A stretch of 41,818 nt of DNA from Chitinophagales bacterium (GCA_015655015.1 JAATFV010000077.1:1-41818), one strand, 5' to 3'. Shown: positions 7,545 to 16,341, counted from the stretch's first letter. Program-made: numbers and translations. Notes: generated by a model not told the origin, from the sequence alone.

Positions 7545-9002
7545 TTATTCCAATTCATCCCGGTGTAAAGGCATGCTCATACAGTGAAACCCTCCCCGGG
7601 CCCTCGATAGCTCCGCAGAAGGCATCAGGATCAGGGTATTTTCCAGCTCGTCCGGATCGATTGCCCCCTGCTCCATTCCGGCGATCAATTCCTGGGCATG
7701 GATCACCGTAAAACCATTTGCGGTGAACGCTTCCACGGTCTTGTCATTACGGTCATACCCCAGGATCACCCCTTCTTTGAGGGCCAGGAGATTACAGGAA
7801 TCCGTCCATTGCTCCCGGGCGTCAAAAGGGAATTCATTATTCCCGGAATAAATAAACCGTACTTTCTCCGTACACCCCAGGTCATTTTTGCTGATATCGG
7901 TCAGCAGGTCTTCCAGGTTATCGAAATATTCAGGATTAGCCGGATCCTTTTTCCTGAACTGTATGATCTTCATCTTATCTTCTTTTTTATTGTTCTCCAG
8001 GATCCTCTGGACGGCATCCTCATCCTCATGTTTCATCGCTTTCCTGGAAAAAATTCCCAGCAGGATCCATACATTCCGCTTCACCTGCGTGAAGATGGTA
8101 TCTATATGCATGTAGTCCCGCTTCTTGGGTATCCGGATAATCGTAATTTTCTTTACGACGTTCTTTTCAAACAATACTTTTATAGCCTGATAAGCCGCTT
8201 CCGGAGAAGTACGCTCGCTAACGCCGATCAGCAGATGGTCCTTGCTTACCACCATGACATCTCCTCCTTCCAGGGTCACTTTTTTATCGTCTCCTTCCCG
8301 GGGCAGCAAAAAATGATGGTGCGTATCCGATAGCTCGATGATCTTATCCTGGTATGCCGAAAAGAGCGGATGATTGAAGAAGATATACTTGGCCAGCAAC
8401 GCTTCCCGGGTACGCGCTTTCTTGGCAGGCTTGTTTAATAAGACATGATTATTGATGACAATGCCGATGTCCCGCGTAAAGATAAAATTGGGAATGGGCG
8501 CGAACAGCATTTTTTCATCTTTCATCGTGCCGCTGATAAAGGTTTTGGCCAGCTGAACGGGAGACAGTTTCTGCAATTCTCTTTGCGTATCATAAGAACA
8601 GGTCTCCAGGGCACAGACAGACGCTACAAGTTTTAACTGGATCTCACGGTCTTCCAGGATATCGGCCAGCAGCCATTGTAATTCCACCACCTTATCCGAA
8701 CGGAAGAAAAGATCATCACCCGGTTTGTAAAAAGCCCGTTTATTCCTTTCGTCATCGATCTCCTCCAGCTTTCCTTTGATCTTCTCCGGGTCCAGGAAAT
8801 AGAGCAGGATCTTGGTATAGAAATCATATTCCTTCCGGCGGATCGTGTCCAGGTGTACAATATCCTCAAACAACCAGTCCTGGGCCTTGGAGGGAACTAC
8901 CTTGCCCAGCCCGCTATCGGGGCTATGCACCAGCAGTCGTCTGAGCCTGCCGATCTCTGAAGAAACGGATACCTGTACTTTATGTGAGGGAAACTTGCCC
9001 AT
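7545..9002 (-). CDS. Arginine deiminase-family protein
   Basis: The 485-residue pentein enzyme has all the deiminase landmarks in order. These are an N-terminal SEIGRLRRLLVHSPDSGL, NFIFTRDIGIVIN, LEGGD (Glu245, Asp248), HIDTIF (catalytic His299), and the nucleophile motif RGGFHCMSMPL (Cys474). Arginine deiminase hydrolyses L-arginine to citrulline and ammonia. It is longer than the 410-residue enzymes of arginine fermenters because of an insertion around residues 335-385. No carbamate kinase or ornithine carbamoyltransferase lies beside it. Instead a CtlX-like gene follows immediately, pointing to a non-fermentative arginine route. The family is certain; arginine as substrate is likely. Confidence 0.85.
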   Translation of the reverse strand: MGKFPSHKVQVSVSSEIGRLRRLLVHSPDSGLGKVVPSKAQDWLFEDIVHLDTIRRKEYDFYTKILLYFLDPEKIKGKLEEIDDERNKRAFYKPGDDLFFRSDKVVELQWLLADILEDREIQLKLVASVCALETCSYDTQRELQKLSPVQLAKTFISGTMKDEKMLFAPIPNFIFTRDIGIVINNHVLLNKPAKKARTREALLAKYIFFNHPLFSAYQDKIIELSDTHHHFLLPREGDDKKVTLEGGDVMVVSKDHLLIGVSERTSPEAAYQAIKVLFEKNVVKKITIIRIPKKRDYMHIDTIFTQVKRNVWILLGIFSRKAMKHEDEDAVQRILENNKKEDKMKIIQFRKKDPANPEYFDNLEDLLTDISKNDLGCTEKVRFIYSGNNEFPFDAREQWTDSCNLLALKEGVILGYDRNDKTVEAFTANGFTVIHAQELIAGMEQGAIDPDELENTLILMPSAELSRARGGFHCMSMPLHRDELE

Positions 9003-9277
9003 AAATAAATATGTTTTTTGGAATACTTTGTAAAGGATTGTACTTAGAAGATTGGTTCAACCGTCGTAAAGACCCGGGCAGAACCGCATAAGAGAGCTAG
9101 TCGGGAAGATAATAATTGACAGGCGCCAGCAGTTCAGCGAACCGGCGCATGGGCTTTAATAGTAATAATAAAATATTGTAGTATAGCTCAGTCATATTAC
9201 CGGGGGTAAAGGTACGTATTTGCCATATAGCGAAGAAATTACAGCAATTCTCTTATAAAAAGACTCTTTCAGCCCCG

Positions 9278-9309
9278 GAGCCGTTTCGGGCGGCTCATTA
9301 TTTTATTTT
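9278..9309 (+). terminator. Intrinsic-terminator-like hairpin
   Basis: GAGCCG (9278-9283) pairs perfectly with CGGCTC (9291-9296) across a 7-nt loop and is followed by ATTATTTTATTTTT. It has the form of a rho-independent terminator on the plus strand but lies upstream of the gene at 9365. Confidence 0.5.
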
Positions 9310-9342
9310 TCCGGCAGTGAACGAATAACGTATAGCTTTTTG

Positions 9343-9350
9343 TAGGTTTG
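9343..9350 (+). promoter_or_regulatory. -7 box candidate for the acidic hypothetical gene
   Basis: TAGGTTTG matches TAnnTTTG and ends 14 bp before the ATG at 9365, implying a very short leader. I see no TTTG at the expected -33 spacing. Confidence 0.35.
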
Positions 9351-9364
9351 GGAAAAATAAGGGG

Positions 9365-9871
9365 ATGCAAAAAATTACGGAAGATACGATTGACAGCATT
9401 AATGACCGCATTCAGCACATGGATGAAGCCGAGATCGGAAAAGTGTGGGACACCTTCGCCAAAGAGCAGCCTGCCCTGGTAGGATATGTGCTGGGGGAGA
9501 GCAGGGAATTACAGGTGCCGGATGCCCGGGAGGACGTAGCGTATATCCTTACTATTATCCTGCTTACCTTCCGGAAATTACAGCCCGTTATCCCCGTCGT
9601 CACGGAGGCCGAATTTGAAAAAGCCTTTAATGCCGAATTCGAAGAAATGGAGGAAGTATTCCATGACGGATTCGATGAGACGGACGCCATGACCATCATG
9701 GATGCCTTTTGTCAGCCCGACCTCCTCCAGTTTGCAGCCGCTGTCATCTATAGTGAGGGGGATGAAGAAGAGAACAGCAATTTCACGGAAGAAGAGGCTG
9801 GACTGTTCATCGTTATCTTTAAGACCGTGATAGGGCTGCTTGACGACAAGGCCGGTTCAGGAGATAATTAG
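9365..9871 (+). CDS. Acidic conserved hypothetical protein
   Basis: The 168-residue protein is rich in Asp/Glu and looks mainly helical, for example ITEDTIDSINDRIQHMDEAE and FEKAFNAEFEEMEEVF. There is no signal peptide, no clear membrane segment and no recognised motif. ATG 9365 is the first start after a TAGGTTTG box. It precedes an acyl-CoA dehydrogenase gene on the same strand, but that gene has its own promoter 74 bp downstream, so they may be independent units. I do not recognise the family. The acidic, structured composition suggests a soluble cytoplasmic partner protein. Confidence 0.75.
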   Translation: MQKITEDTIDSINDRIQHMDEAEIGKVWDTFAKEQPALVGYVLGESRELQVPDAREDVAYILTIILLTFRKLQPVIPVVTEAEFEKAFNAEFEEMEEVFHDGFDETDAMTIMDAFCQPDLLQFAAAVIYSEGDEEENSNFTEEEAGLFIVIFKTVIGLLDDKAGSGDN

Positions 9872-9924
9872 ATAATAAATAAACCCCCGGACGGCTCCCT
9901 CCCAAAAAAACTACCAACTGTTAG

Positions 9925-9952
9925 TTTGCTAAACAACTTTCTGCTATTTTTG
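9925..9952 (+). promoter_or_regulatory. Promoter for the acyl-CoA dehydrogenase gene
   Basis: TTTG (9925-9928) and TATTTTTG (9945-9952) are separated by 16 bp, slightly short of the usual 17-23. Initiation near 9958 would leave about 18 nt before ATG 9976. This supports choosing that ATG over the GTG at 9952, which lies inside the -7 box. Confidence 0.55.
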
Positions 9953-9975
9953 TGCCTCTAAAACTTACTTGTCAT

Positions 9976-11133
9976 ATGCATTTCCAATTGTCAGAAGAAC
10001 ATTTGATGATACAGAAGGCCGCCAGGGATTTCGCCCGCAATGAATGCCTGCCGGGAGTGATCGAAAGGGACGAGCTCCAGAAATTTCCACGGGAACAGGT
10101 ATTGAAGCTGGCCGAGCTGGGTTTTATGGGGATGATGGTGGATCCCCAATACGGCGGTTCCGGAATGGATACGATAAGTTATGTCCTGGCGATGGAAGAA
10201 GTGAGCAAGATCGACGCCAGTGTGAGCGTATGTATGAGCGTCAACAACAGCCTGGTATGCTGGGGCCTGGATAAGTTCGGAACGGAGGCGCAAAAAGAAA
10301 AATACCTGACCCCTTTGGCCCAGGGCCGTAAGGACGGAGATCTTTATATCGGAGCTTTCCTGCTCAGTGAGCCGGAGGCAGGCAGCGATGCCACTTCCCA
10401 GCGCACCACCGCAGAAGATAAGGGCGACTACTATTTGCTGAATGGCACCAAGAACTGGATCACCAATGGGAACTCCGCCTCCGTCTACCTGGTGATCGCA
10501 CAAACGGATGTAGCGAAGGGCAGCCATGGGATCAACGCTTTTATCGTGGAAAAGAGCTCCCCCGGTGTCGTGGTAGGAGCGAAGGAGAACAAGCTGGGAA
10601 TAAGAGGCAGCGATACGCACAGCATCTTATTCAATGATGTAAAAGTGCCAAAGGAGAACAGGATAGGGGAAGACGGCTTCGGCTTTAAATTCGCCATGAA
10701 AACCCTGTCGGGAGGCCGTATCGGGATCGCCTCCCAGGCCCTGGGGATCGCCAGCGGCGCTTACGAGCTGGCCCTGAAATACTCGAAGGAAAGAAAAGCT
10801 TTCGGAAAAGAGATCATGCAACACCAGGCCATCCAGTTCAAACTGGCGGATATGGCTACCCGTATCGAGGCTTCCCGCCTCCTCTGCCTTCGTGCCGCCT
10901 GGGAAAAAGATAATCACCTGGACTTTACCCTCAGCTCCTCCATGGCAAAAGTATTTGCTTCGGAGACCGCCATGTGGACGGCGACCGAAGCGGTGCAGGT
11001 CCACGGAGGATACGGTTATGTAAAGGAATATCACGTGGAAAGATTGATGCGGGATGCGAAGATCACCCAGATCTATGAAGGCACCAGCGAAGTGCAGCGC
11101 ATCGTCATCAGCCGCGCTATCCTGAAAGGGTAG
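9976..11133 (+). CDS. Short-chain-type acyl-CoA dehydrogenase
   Basis: The 385-residue flavoenzyme introduces the alpha,beta double bond into acyl-CoA in beta-oxidation and passes electrons to ETF. Landmarks are MHFQLSEEHLMIQKAARDFA, the FAD/substrate signature LLSEPEAGSDATS, GTKNWITNG, ALKYSKERKAFGK, the FAD-binding VHGGYGYVKEY, and the catalytic Glu in QIYEGTSEVQR. That Glu is residue 368 with the ATG start, the same position as in butyryl-CoA dehydrogenases. The longer frame from GTG 9952 overlaps the promoter, so ATG 9976 is used. Length and motifs indicate a complete enzyme for short-chain or branched acyl-CoA; the exact chain length is not determinable. Confidence 0.93.
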   Translation: MHFQLSEEHLMIQKAARDFARNECLPGVIERDELQKFPREQVLKLAELGFMGMMVDPQYGGSGMDTISYVLAMEEVSKIDASVSVCMSVNNSLVCWGLDKFGTEAQKEKYLTPLAQGRKDGDLYIGAFLLSEPEAGSDATSQRTTAEDKGDYYLLNGTKNWITNGNSASVYLVIAQTDVAKGSHGINAFIVEKSSPGVVVGAKENKLGIRGSDTHSILFNDVKVPKENRIGEDGFGFKFAMKTLSGGRIGIASQALGIASGAYELALKYSKERKAFGKEIMQHQAIQFKLADMATRIEASRLLCLRAAWEKDNHLDFTLSSSMAKVFASETAMWTATEAVQVHGGYGYVKEYHVERLMRDAKITQIYEGTSEVQRIVISRAILKG

Positions 11134-11158
11134 TTCCCGGACGCTCCCCTGCCGGAAC
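11132..11158. terminator. Imperfect dyad between convergent genes
   Basis: GTTC(C)CGG and CCGGAAC pair as a 7-bp stem with one bulge across an 11-nt loop, in the 36-bp gap between two convergent stop codons. There is no T-run, so this is a weak candidate. Confidence 0.3.
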
Positions 11159-11169
11159 GTATATCCCCG

Positions 11170-13551
11170 TTACGACCGCGACCGGCCAAACGTATACGTG
11201 AAATTGATCTTTAATACCCGGGTAATCGGCTTATTGATCGCTTCCTGCATGAACAGGTTCTCCGAATAGGTCTGCACCCGCTCTTTTTCGGTATTCAGGA
11301 CATCCGACAAACTGATAATAAGGGAAGCCGCTTTGTTTTTCAGCAGGTCTTTTTTAACAGCGATGTCCATACCGCCGGAAGAGAGGGTCTTTCCCTGCGC
11401 CATCACCTGCGGCGCGGCATAATTGCCCGTTAGCTGGAAGGTGACGATCTCCCTGATCTTTATGTCCGAGTTAAGCTTGGCAAACCAGCTCAACCCTGAA
11501 TTGGAAAGGTCCTCCGCCAGGTTATCCGCATTGATGGAAGTCCGGTACAGGTTGAAGTTAGCAGTGGCGCTCCACCATTTCAGGATGGGAAGCTTGAACA
11601 GGATCTCCGCCCCATACGTATTGTTGCTGTTGGCATTCATATACGTGCTGAGCAAGGTATCCGTAGCAATAGGCGCCGAATAGTTGGTGATGGCATGCCG
11701 GGTGTTCTTTACGAACAAGGTAGTCGTAAGGCTGCTGGTATTGAATAAAGTATTATAAGAGAGCTCGACCAGGTTGGTGTTCTCGGGCTGCAGGTCAGGA
11801 TTGCCCCGCTGCAGGTTCTGAGGATTGGAATAGTCTGTCCGGGGAGATTTCTGTCCGAAATCAGGCCGGTTGATCCGGCGGGAATAGTTCAGATGCAGCT
11901 CGGTATTGTTTCCCAATTTCTCCGTCAGGAACAGGCTGGGGTAAAGGCCCGTAGTATGGAAATTGAAATTCAGGGTCGTGTCGCGCATGAGACCTTTGTA
12001 ATCATATCGCTCGAACCGGAGACCCGCCATATAGCTGAATTTCCCCAGCTGGTCGCTGTAGCTGGCATAGGCGGCATAGGTATTGTCGTTGTATTGATAA
12101 TTATAAGAAGCGATGTCGTCATCAATATAATGCTGCGAGCTGCTGTCATAATTCCGCAGGAGGTTGAAGCTATGGTCCTGGTGCAGGGTCGCTTTGATGC
12201 CGGTTTCGAACTTTGCCTTTCCATCCCGGAGAGCGTCGGTATAATCGGACTGCAGGGTGATGGTATGCGCACGGACCAGTGCGCTGTATTGTTGCAGAGA
12301 AGCGCCGCTTGCCGGGACGCCGGTTTTGTCCAGGTATTGCATATTGTAACTTCCTGATTCGGGACCATAGTAGGCTTCCAGCGCCGCGCTTCCGGTCAGT
12401 TTTTCTCCCGCTTTTTTAAAATCGTGGGTATAATCCAGGGTAACATGGGAAAAAGTGAATTTGCGCCCTTCATCCGTGGTCCTGGAACTGCTGGAATCGA
12501 TATTCCCAGGCGGGTCCTTATAATAGGTTAACTGGCTGGTTGTCGTGGGATGGGAGCCGCCGCCGATATCGCCGGACAGGCTGAATGTGTTATGGTCATC
12601 CATGAAGAAGTCGGTTCCCAGCCTAAGCTTATGGAAAGGGCCGGTTGTCTCGTTGCTGCCATATTGGGACAGGGAGGTATGGTCGGTCAGATTGGTACGG
12701 GTCATTTCAGTGGTGCCTGCATTGCGGTGGTGGTGCCCCATATAATTCAGCGTGAAGTTCCAGCGCTTTTTATAAGCGTTCAGGTTCAGGAATTCATAAT
12801 TTTCCCGCAAGCTGCTCCAAGTCCCGGTAATAGAGCCGTTAAGGCCGGGCTTGCGGTTTTTCTTCAGGACGATATTCACGATTCCATTGTTGCCCTGGGC
12901 ATCATATCGTGCCGATGGATTGGGTATGACCTCGATGCTTTGGATCTGGTCGGCCGGGATCTGGTCGAGGCCAAGGGTCGTCTGTTTGCCATCCAGCAGA
13001 ATCACGGGAGCGCCATTACGCAGAAGGATATTGCCGCTGGCGCTGACATTGAGCGTGGGCACCTGCCGCAGCGCATCGACAGCCGTTCCTCCTTTGCTGG
13101 CCAGGCTCTTATCCACATTAAACACCTTTTTGTCGATCTCCGTCTTAAAAGCGCTCTTATCCGCCGACACTACGACCGCCTGCAATTGCGATGTTTCAGG
13201 AACCAGGCTGATAGTACCCAGGTTCAATGGGGACTTGTTGCCTGCCGGGATGGACCTGAAATAAGACTGGTAACCGACAAAGCTGACCCGCAAAATAGCC
13301 GATCCGTCGGGAATTCGCACAAGGCTGAACCCTCCGTCTTCCCGGCTTTCCAGCCCGGCCACAATGCTGGAATCTTTTCGCAGCAGGCTAATGGTCGCAA
13401 AATGGATAGGCGTTTTATTTTCTTTATCGGTGATTTTTCCTTTAAGGGCCGGGACGATCGCCCTGCTTCCGGCAGCAGGTATTCCTTCCTGGCGGGTTTG
13501 TGCAAAACTTAAAAAAGGACTCAGTAAGAGAAGGACAGGTAAAATTTTCAT
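11170..13551 (-). CDS. Outer-membrane beta-barrel receptor with carboxypeptidase-regulatory-like domain
   Basis: The 793-residue protein begins with a signal peptide (MKILPVLLLLSPFLSFAQ). Next comes a carboxypeptidase-regulatory-like beta-sandwich at about residues 35-112 (LKGKITDKENKTPIHFATIS through LRVSFVGYQSYF). A plug-like segment follows (ALRQVPTLNVSASGNILLRN, then GNNGIVNIVLKK), and then a long beta-barrel ending in KINFTYTFGRSRS. The design is that of Bacteroidota TonB-dependent-receptor relatives (the OMP_b-brl type). A role in uptake or surface maintenance is known only at family level. No SusD partner or regulator lies next to it. A strong promoter sits about 90 bp upstream. Confidence 0.88.
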   Translation of the reverse strand: MKILPVLLLLSPFLSFAQTRQEGIPAAGSRAIVPALKGKITDKENKTPIHFATISLLRKDSSIVAGLESREDGGFSLVRIPDGSAILRVSFVGYQSYFRSIPAGNKSPLNLGTISLVPETSQLQAVVVSADKSAFKTEIDKKVFNVDKSLASKGGTAVDALRQVPTLNVSASGNILLRNGAPVILLDGKQTTLGLDQIPADQIQSIEVIPNPSARYDAQGNNGIVNIVLKKNRKPGLNGSITGTWSSLRENYEFLNLNAYKKRWNFTLNYMGHHHRNAGTTEMTRTNLTDHTSLSQYGSNETTGPFHKLRLGTDFFMDDHNTFSLSGDIGGGSHPTTTSQLTYYKDPPGNIDSSSSRTTDEGRKFTFSHVTLDYTHDFKKAGEKLTGSAALEAYYGPESGSYNMQYLDKTGVPASGASLQQYSALVRAHTITLQSDYTDALRDGKAKFETGIKATLHQDHSFNLLRNYDSSSQHYIDDDIASYNYQYNDNTYAAYASYSDQLGKFSYMAGLRFERYDYKGLMRDTTLNFNFHTTGLYPSLFLTEKLGNNTELHLNYSRRINRPDFGQKSPRTDYSNPQNLQRGNPDLQPENTNLVELSYNTLFNTSSLTTTLFVKNTRHAITNYSAPIATDTLLSTYMNANSNNTYGAEILFKLPILKWWSATANFNLYRTSINADNLAEDLSNSGLSWFAKLNSDIKIREIVTFQLTGNYAAPQVMAQGKTLSSGGMDIAVKKDLLKNKAASLIISLSDVLNTEKERVQTYSENLFMQEAINKPITRVLKINFTYTFGRSRS

Positions 13552-13639
13552 TATGCGATCACTATCAAGCCTTTTTTAACAAATGGCTGCTAATTAATTT
13601 ATTTCTGGATGCTGCCCGGGCTGCTTAGGACTTCCCCCG

Positions 13640-13670
13640 CAAATTTAAAAGTATTTAAATCGATTGCAAA
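13640..13670 (-). promoter_or_regulatory. Promoter for the outer-membrane receptor gene
   Basis: On the minus strand TTTG (13667-13670) is followed after exactly 19 bp by TAAATTTG (13640-13647), a full match to the Bacteroidota consensus. The predicted leader is about 80 nt. Confidence 0.65.
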
Positions 13671-13694
13671 AGTAAGAGTAGCCGTCTATATAGA

Positions 13695-13702
13695 TATCTT
13701 TG
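13695..13702 (+). promoter_or_regulatory. -7 box candidate for the yggS-like gene
   Basis: TATCTTTG matches TAnnTTTG and lies 31 bp before the ATG at 13734. The nearest TTG is 28 bp upstream, too far for the consensus, so only the -7 element is supported. Confidence 0.4.
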
Positions 13703-13733
13703 CGTTCAAAATATAATTCAAAATAGAATTGGT

Positions 13734-14393
13734 ATGCCGATAGATGCCGGGAAATATAGAGAGGTCCTGGCTGGACTGGGCGGAAAGGTGAAGCTGGTGG
13801 CAGTCTCCAAAACCAAACCCGCCGAAGATATTAAGGAGCTATACGACCTGGGCCAGCGCGATTTCGGGGAGAATTATGTGCAGGAGCTGGTGGACAAGCA
13901 GGCAGTCCTTCCTGCGGATATCCGGTGGCATTTTATAGGTCATCTCCAATCCAACAAAGTAAAGTATATCGTCCCCTTCGTTCACCTTATCCATGGAGTG
14001 GACAGCCTCCGGTTGCTGAAGGAGATCGATAAGCAGGCGGCGCGCAGCGGAAGAGTGATCACCTGCCTTCTCCAGGTGTTTATCGCCCGGGAGGAAACGA
14101 AATTCGGGCTGGACGAACAGGAACTGGCCGAAGTGATGCAGTCGGCCCCCGGATTAAAAAATATCAGTATAGCCGGATTAATGGGAATGGCCTCCTTCAC
14201 AGAGGATCCCGAAAAAATAAGGAGTGAGTTCCATGCCCTCCGATCCTTATTCGACAAATATTTCCCGTCCGCCGCCGCCCCGGCTACCTCATCCATTCTC
14301 TCCATGGGCATGAGCGGGGACTATAAGATCGCCGTGGAAGAAGGTAGCAATATGGTGAGGATCGGAAGCCTGCTGTTTGGGAAAAGAGGCTGA
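13734..14393 (+). CDS. YggS/PLPBP family pyridoxal phosphate homeostasis protein
   Basis: The 219-residue protein folds as the alanine-racemase-like barrel of the PLPBP family. The PLP-binding Lys26 lies in LVAVSKTKPAEDIKELYDLG. It is followed by DFGENYVQEL, the signature WHFIGHLQSNKVKYI, ETKFGLDEQEL, and the phosphate-binding MGMSGDYKIAVEEGSNMVRIG near the end. Family members bind PLP without known catalysis and buffer free PLP and amino-acid pools in the cytoplasm. Length and motifs are complete. A 271-bp pyrimidine-rich spacer with degenerate repeats separates it from glnS, so cotranscription is uncertain. Confidence 0.93.
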   Translation: MPIDAGKYREVLAGLGGKVKLVAVSKTKPAEDIKELYDLGQRDFGENYVQELVDKQAVLPADIRWHFIGHLQSNKVKYIVPFVHLIHGVDSLRLLKEIDKQAARSGRVITCLLQVFIAREETKFGLDEQELAEVMQSAPGLKNISIAGLMGMASFTEDPEKIRSEFHALRSLFDKYFPSAAAPATSSILSMGMSGDYKIAVEEGSNMVRIGSLLFGKRG

Positions 14394-14439
14394 CTTGCTT
14401 AGAATCTCCTGTTTCGGCCATCTGCTCCTCTTTGGCCGG

Positions 14440-14630
14440 CTCATGCGTGTGCCCCCTCTTCACTAGTCTTCAAACCTCCTCATGCGCGTGCTGTGCCCTC
14501 TGCACCCCTCAAACACTCTTAGGCTCACGTCGTCTCTTTCCCTTCGTAGCCCGCAAACTTTCTCAGGCCCTGCCGTCCTTCACACAGTCCGCAAACCTTT
14601 GGTCAGCTCCTCTATAAGCCGTAAATTCGC
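14440..14630 (+). repeat. Degenerate tandem repeat, about 39-44 bp period
   Basis: The yggS-glnS spacer is strongly pyrimidine-rich. CTCATGCG(T/C)GTG occurs at 14440 and 14479, and CAAAC recurs at 14471, 14510, 14554 and 14592 (spacings 39, 44 and 38). The units are only loosely similar. I see no ORF and no canonical promoter box in this spacer. Confidence 0.5.
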
Positions 14631-14664
14631 ACGTTCAGCTATATAGCGCACTAATCATTCATTT

Positions 14665-16341
14665 ATGACTGAGATCAAGAAAGAAGAAGAAAAGTCTTTA
14701 AATTTTCTGGAAGAGATCGTACAGGCAGACCTGGAAGCAGGTAAGTACAAGTCGATCCTGACAAGATTCCCCCCGGAACCCAATGGCTACCTCCATATCG
14801 GCCATTCCAAGTCCATTATCCTGAATTTCGGCCTGGCGCAAAAATACGGAGGCGATACCAACCTCCGTTTTGACGACACCAACCCCGTAACGGAAGACAC
14901 CGAATACGTGGACAGCATCAAAGAAGATATCAGCTGGCTTGGTTATGAATGGGCCAATGAATTATACGCCTCCGACTATTTCGAACAGATTTACCAGTTC
15001 GCCATAAAGCTAATCCGCGACGGCCTGGCCTATGTAGACGACAGCACCAGCGAAGAGATCGCAAAATTAAAAGGCACTCCGACCGAGCCGGGAAAGGCGA
15101 GCCCTTACCGGGATCGTTCCATAGAGGATAACCTGCGCCTGTTCGTAGAAATGAGGGCCGGGAAATACAAGGATGGGGAAAAAGTGCTGCGGGCAAAGAT
15201 GGATATGGCCTCTCCCAATATGCTGATGCGCGACCCCATCATCTACCGGATCAAGCATGCCCATCACCACCGTACAGGCGACAAATGGTGCATCTATCCC
15301 ATGTACGATTTTGCACACGGCCAGAGCGACTCGATCGAACATATCACCCATTCCGTCTGCACCCTGGAATTTGTCTCGCACCGGCCTTTATACGACTGGT
15401 TCATTGAAAAGCTGGGCATCTTCCCCTCCCGCCAGTATGAATTCGCCCGGCTTAACCTGACCTATACAGTGATGAGCAAAAGAAAGCTCCTGCAGCTGGT
15501 GAATGAAAATTTTGTAACAGGCTGGGATGATCCGCGGATGCCCACTATATCAGGCCTGCGCCGGCGGGGCTATACACCGGAAAGCCTCCATGTCTTTGCC
15601 GAAAAAATCGGCGTACAGAAAAGGGACAACCTCATCGACATGTCCCTGCTCGAATTTTGTATCCGGGAGCACCTCAATAAGATTGCGCTCCGGCGTATGG
15701 TGGTCTTTGATCCCCTGAAAATAGTCCTGACGAATTATACGGAAGGAGAGGAGTTCCTCCAGAGCGAGAACAACCCTGAAGATCCGGGATCAGGTCACCG
15801 GGATATCCCTTTCAGCCGGGAATTAGTTATAGAGAGAGAGGATTTCATGGAAAATCCCCCCAAAAAATTCTTCCGTCTGTCCCCCGGACAGAAAGTACGC
15901 CTGAAAAGCGCCTATATCATACAATGCGATGAAGTGATAAAGGATGCCGCCGGTAACATCACCGAGCTGAAATGCTCCTATATTCCCGGCAGCAAGAGCG
16001 GGGGCGACCAGTCCAATATAAAGGTGCAGGCCACGATTCACTGGGTGAGCATACCGCATGCCATCACTGCCGAAGTCAGATTATACGACCGGTTGTTCAA
16101 AGTGGAAGATCCTGCCAATGAAGAAGGGGATTTTAAAGACTACGTCAACCCGGATTCCTTACAGGTATTACCGGCTGCCTATGCTGAGCCGGCTTTGAAA
16201 CAGGCAAAATTCACGGAACACTATCAATTCCTTCGCAAAGGCTATTTCATCCTGGATAAGACCAGCTCTGAAGAAAAAATGGTCTTTAACCGGACCGTGA
16301 CCCTGCGGGATAACTGGGTGAAGGAACAAGGCAAAAAATAA
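14665..16341 (+). CDS. glnS: Glutamine--tRNA ligase
   Basis: The 558-residue class I synthetase charges tRNA-Gln with glutamine. The HIGH motif is in PPEPNGYLHIGHSKSI (residues 44-47). The KMSKS-type motif is VMSKRKL (from residue 270). The typical LRFDDTNPVTED and HRPLYDWFIEKLGI segments are also present. The C-terminal anticodon-binding beta-barrels follow, including VIEREDFMENPPKKFFRLSPG. This is the GlnRS form lacking the N-terminal YqeY-like extension. ATG 14665 gives a normal N-terminus. A strong bidirectional terminator follows its stop. Direct charging implies no absolute need for the GatCAB route to Gln-tRNA. Confidence 0.97.
   Translation: MTEIKKEEEKSLNFLEEIVQADLEAGKYKSILTRFPPEPNGYLHIGHSKSIILNFGLAQKYGGDTNLRFDDTNPVTEDTEYVDSIKEDISWLGYEWANELYASDYFEQIYQFAIKLIRDGLAYVDDSTSEEIAKLKGTPTEPGKASPYRDRSIEDNLRLFVEMRAGKYKDGEKVLRAKMDMASPNMLMRDPIIYRIKHAHHHRTGDKWCIYPMYDFAHGQSDSIEHITHSVCTLEFVSHRPLYDWFIEKLGIFPSRQYEFARLNLTYTVMSKRKLLQLVNENFVTGWDDPRMPTISGLRRRGYTPESLHVFAEKIGVQKRDNLIDMSLLEFCIREHLNKIALRRMVVFDPLKIVLTNYTEGEEFLQSENNPEDPGSGHRDIPFSRELVIEREDFMENPPKKFFRLSPGQKVRLKSAYIIQCDEVIKDAAGNITELKCSYIPGSKSGGDQSNIKVQATIHWVSIPHAITAEVRLYDRLFKVEDPANEEGDFKDYVNPDSLQVLPAAYAEPALKQAKFTEHYQFLRKGYFILDKTSSEEKMVFNRTVTLRDNWVKEQGKK

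Larger units (their letters stand above)
9003..9364. other. Intergenic region between divergent genes, with a terminator-like hairpin
   Basis: This 362-bp gap separates the minus-strand deiminase gene from a plus-strand gene. It holds the hairpin at 9278-9309, an imperfect dyad GCGCC/GGCGC around 9123-9147, and a TAGGTTTG box at 9343-9350 close to the next gene. There is no credible ORF. Because no plus-strand gene ends here, the terminator-like hairpin is unexplained unless a small RNA is made. Confidence 0.5.

Noticed and set aside
9952..9975. GTG start for the acyl-CoA dehydrogenase, adding eight codons
   Set aside because: The GTG is inside the -7 promoter box. ATG 9976 gives the family's N-terminus and places the catalytic Glu at residue 368.
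12550..13512. 320-residue open frame opposite the outer-membrane receptor
   Set aside because: This is a shadow of the receptor gene, which has a signal peptide and conserved repeats; the reverse frame has no recognisable domain.
14440..14630. CRISPR-like array
   Set aside because: Units are too degenerate, there are no constant repeats with unique spacers, and no cas gene is present.
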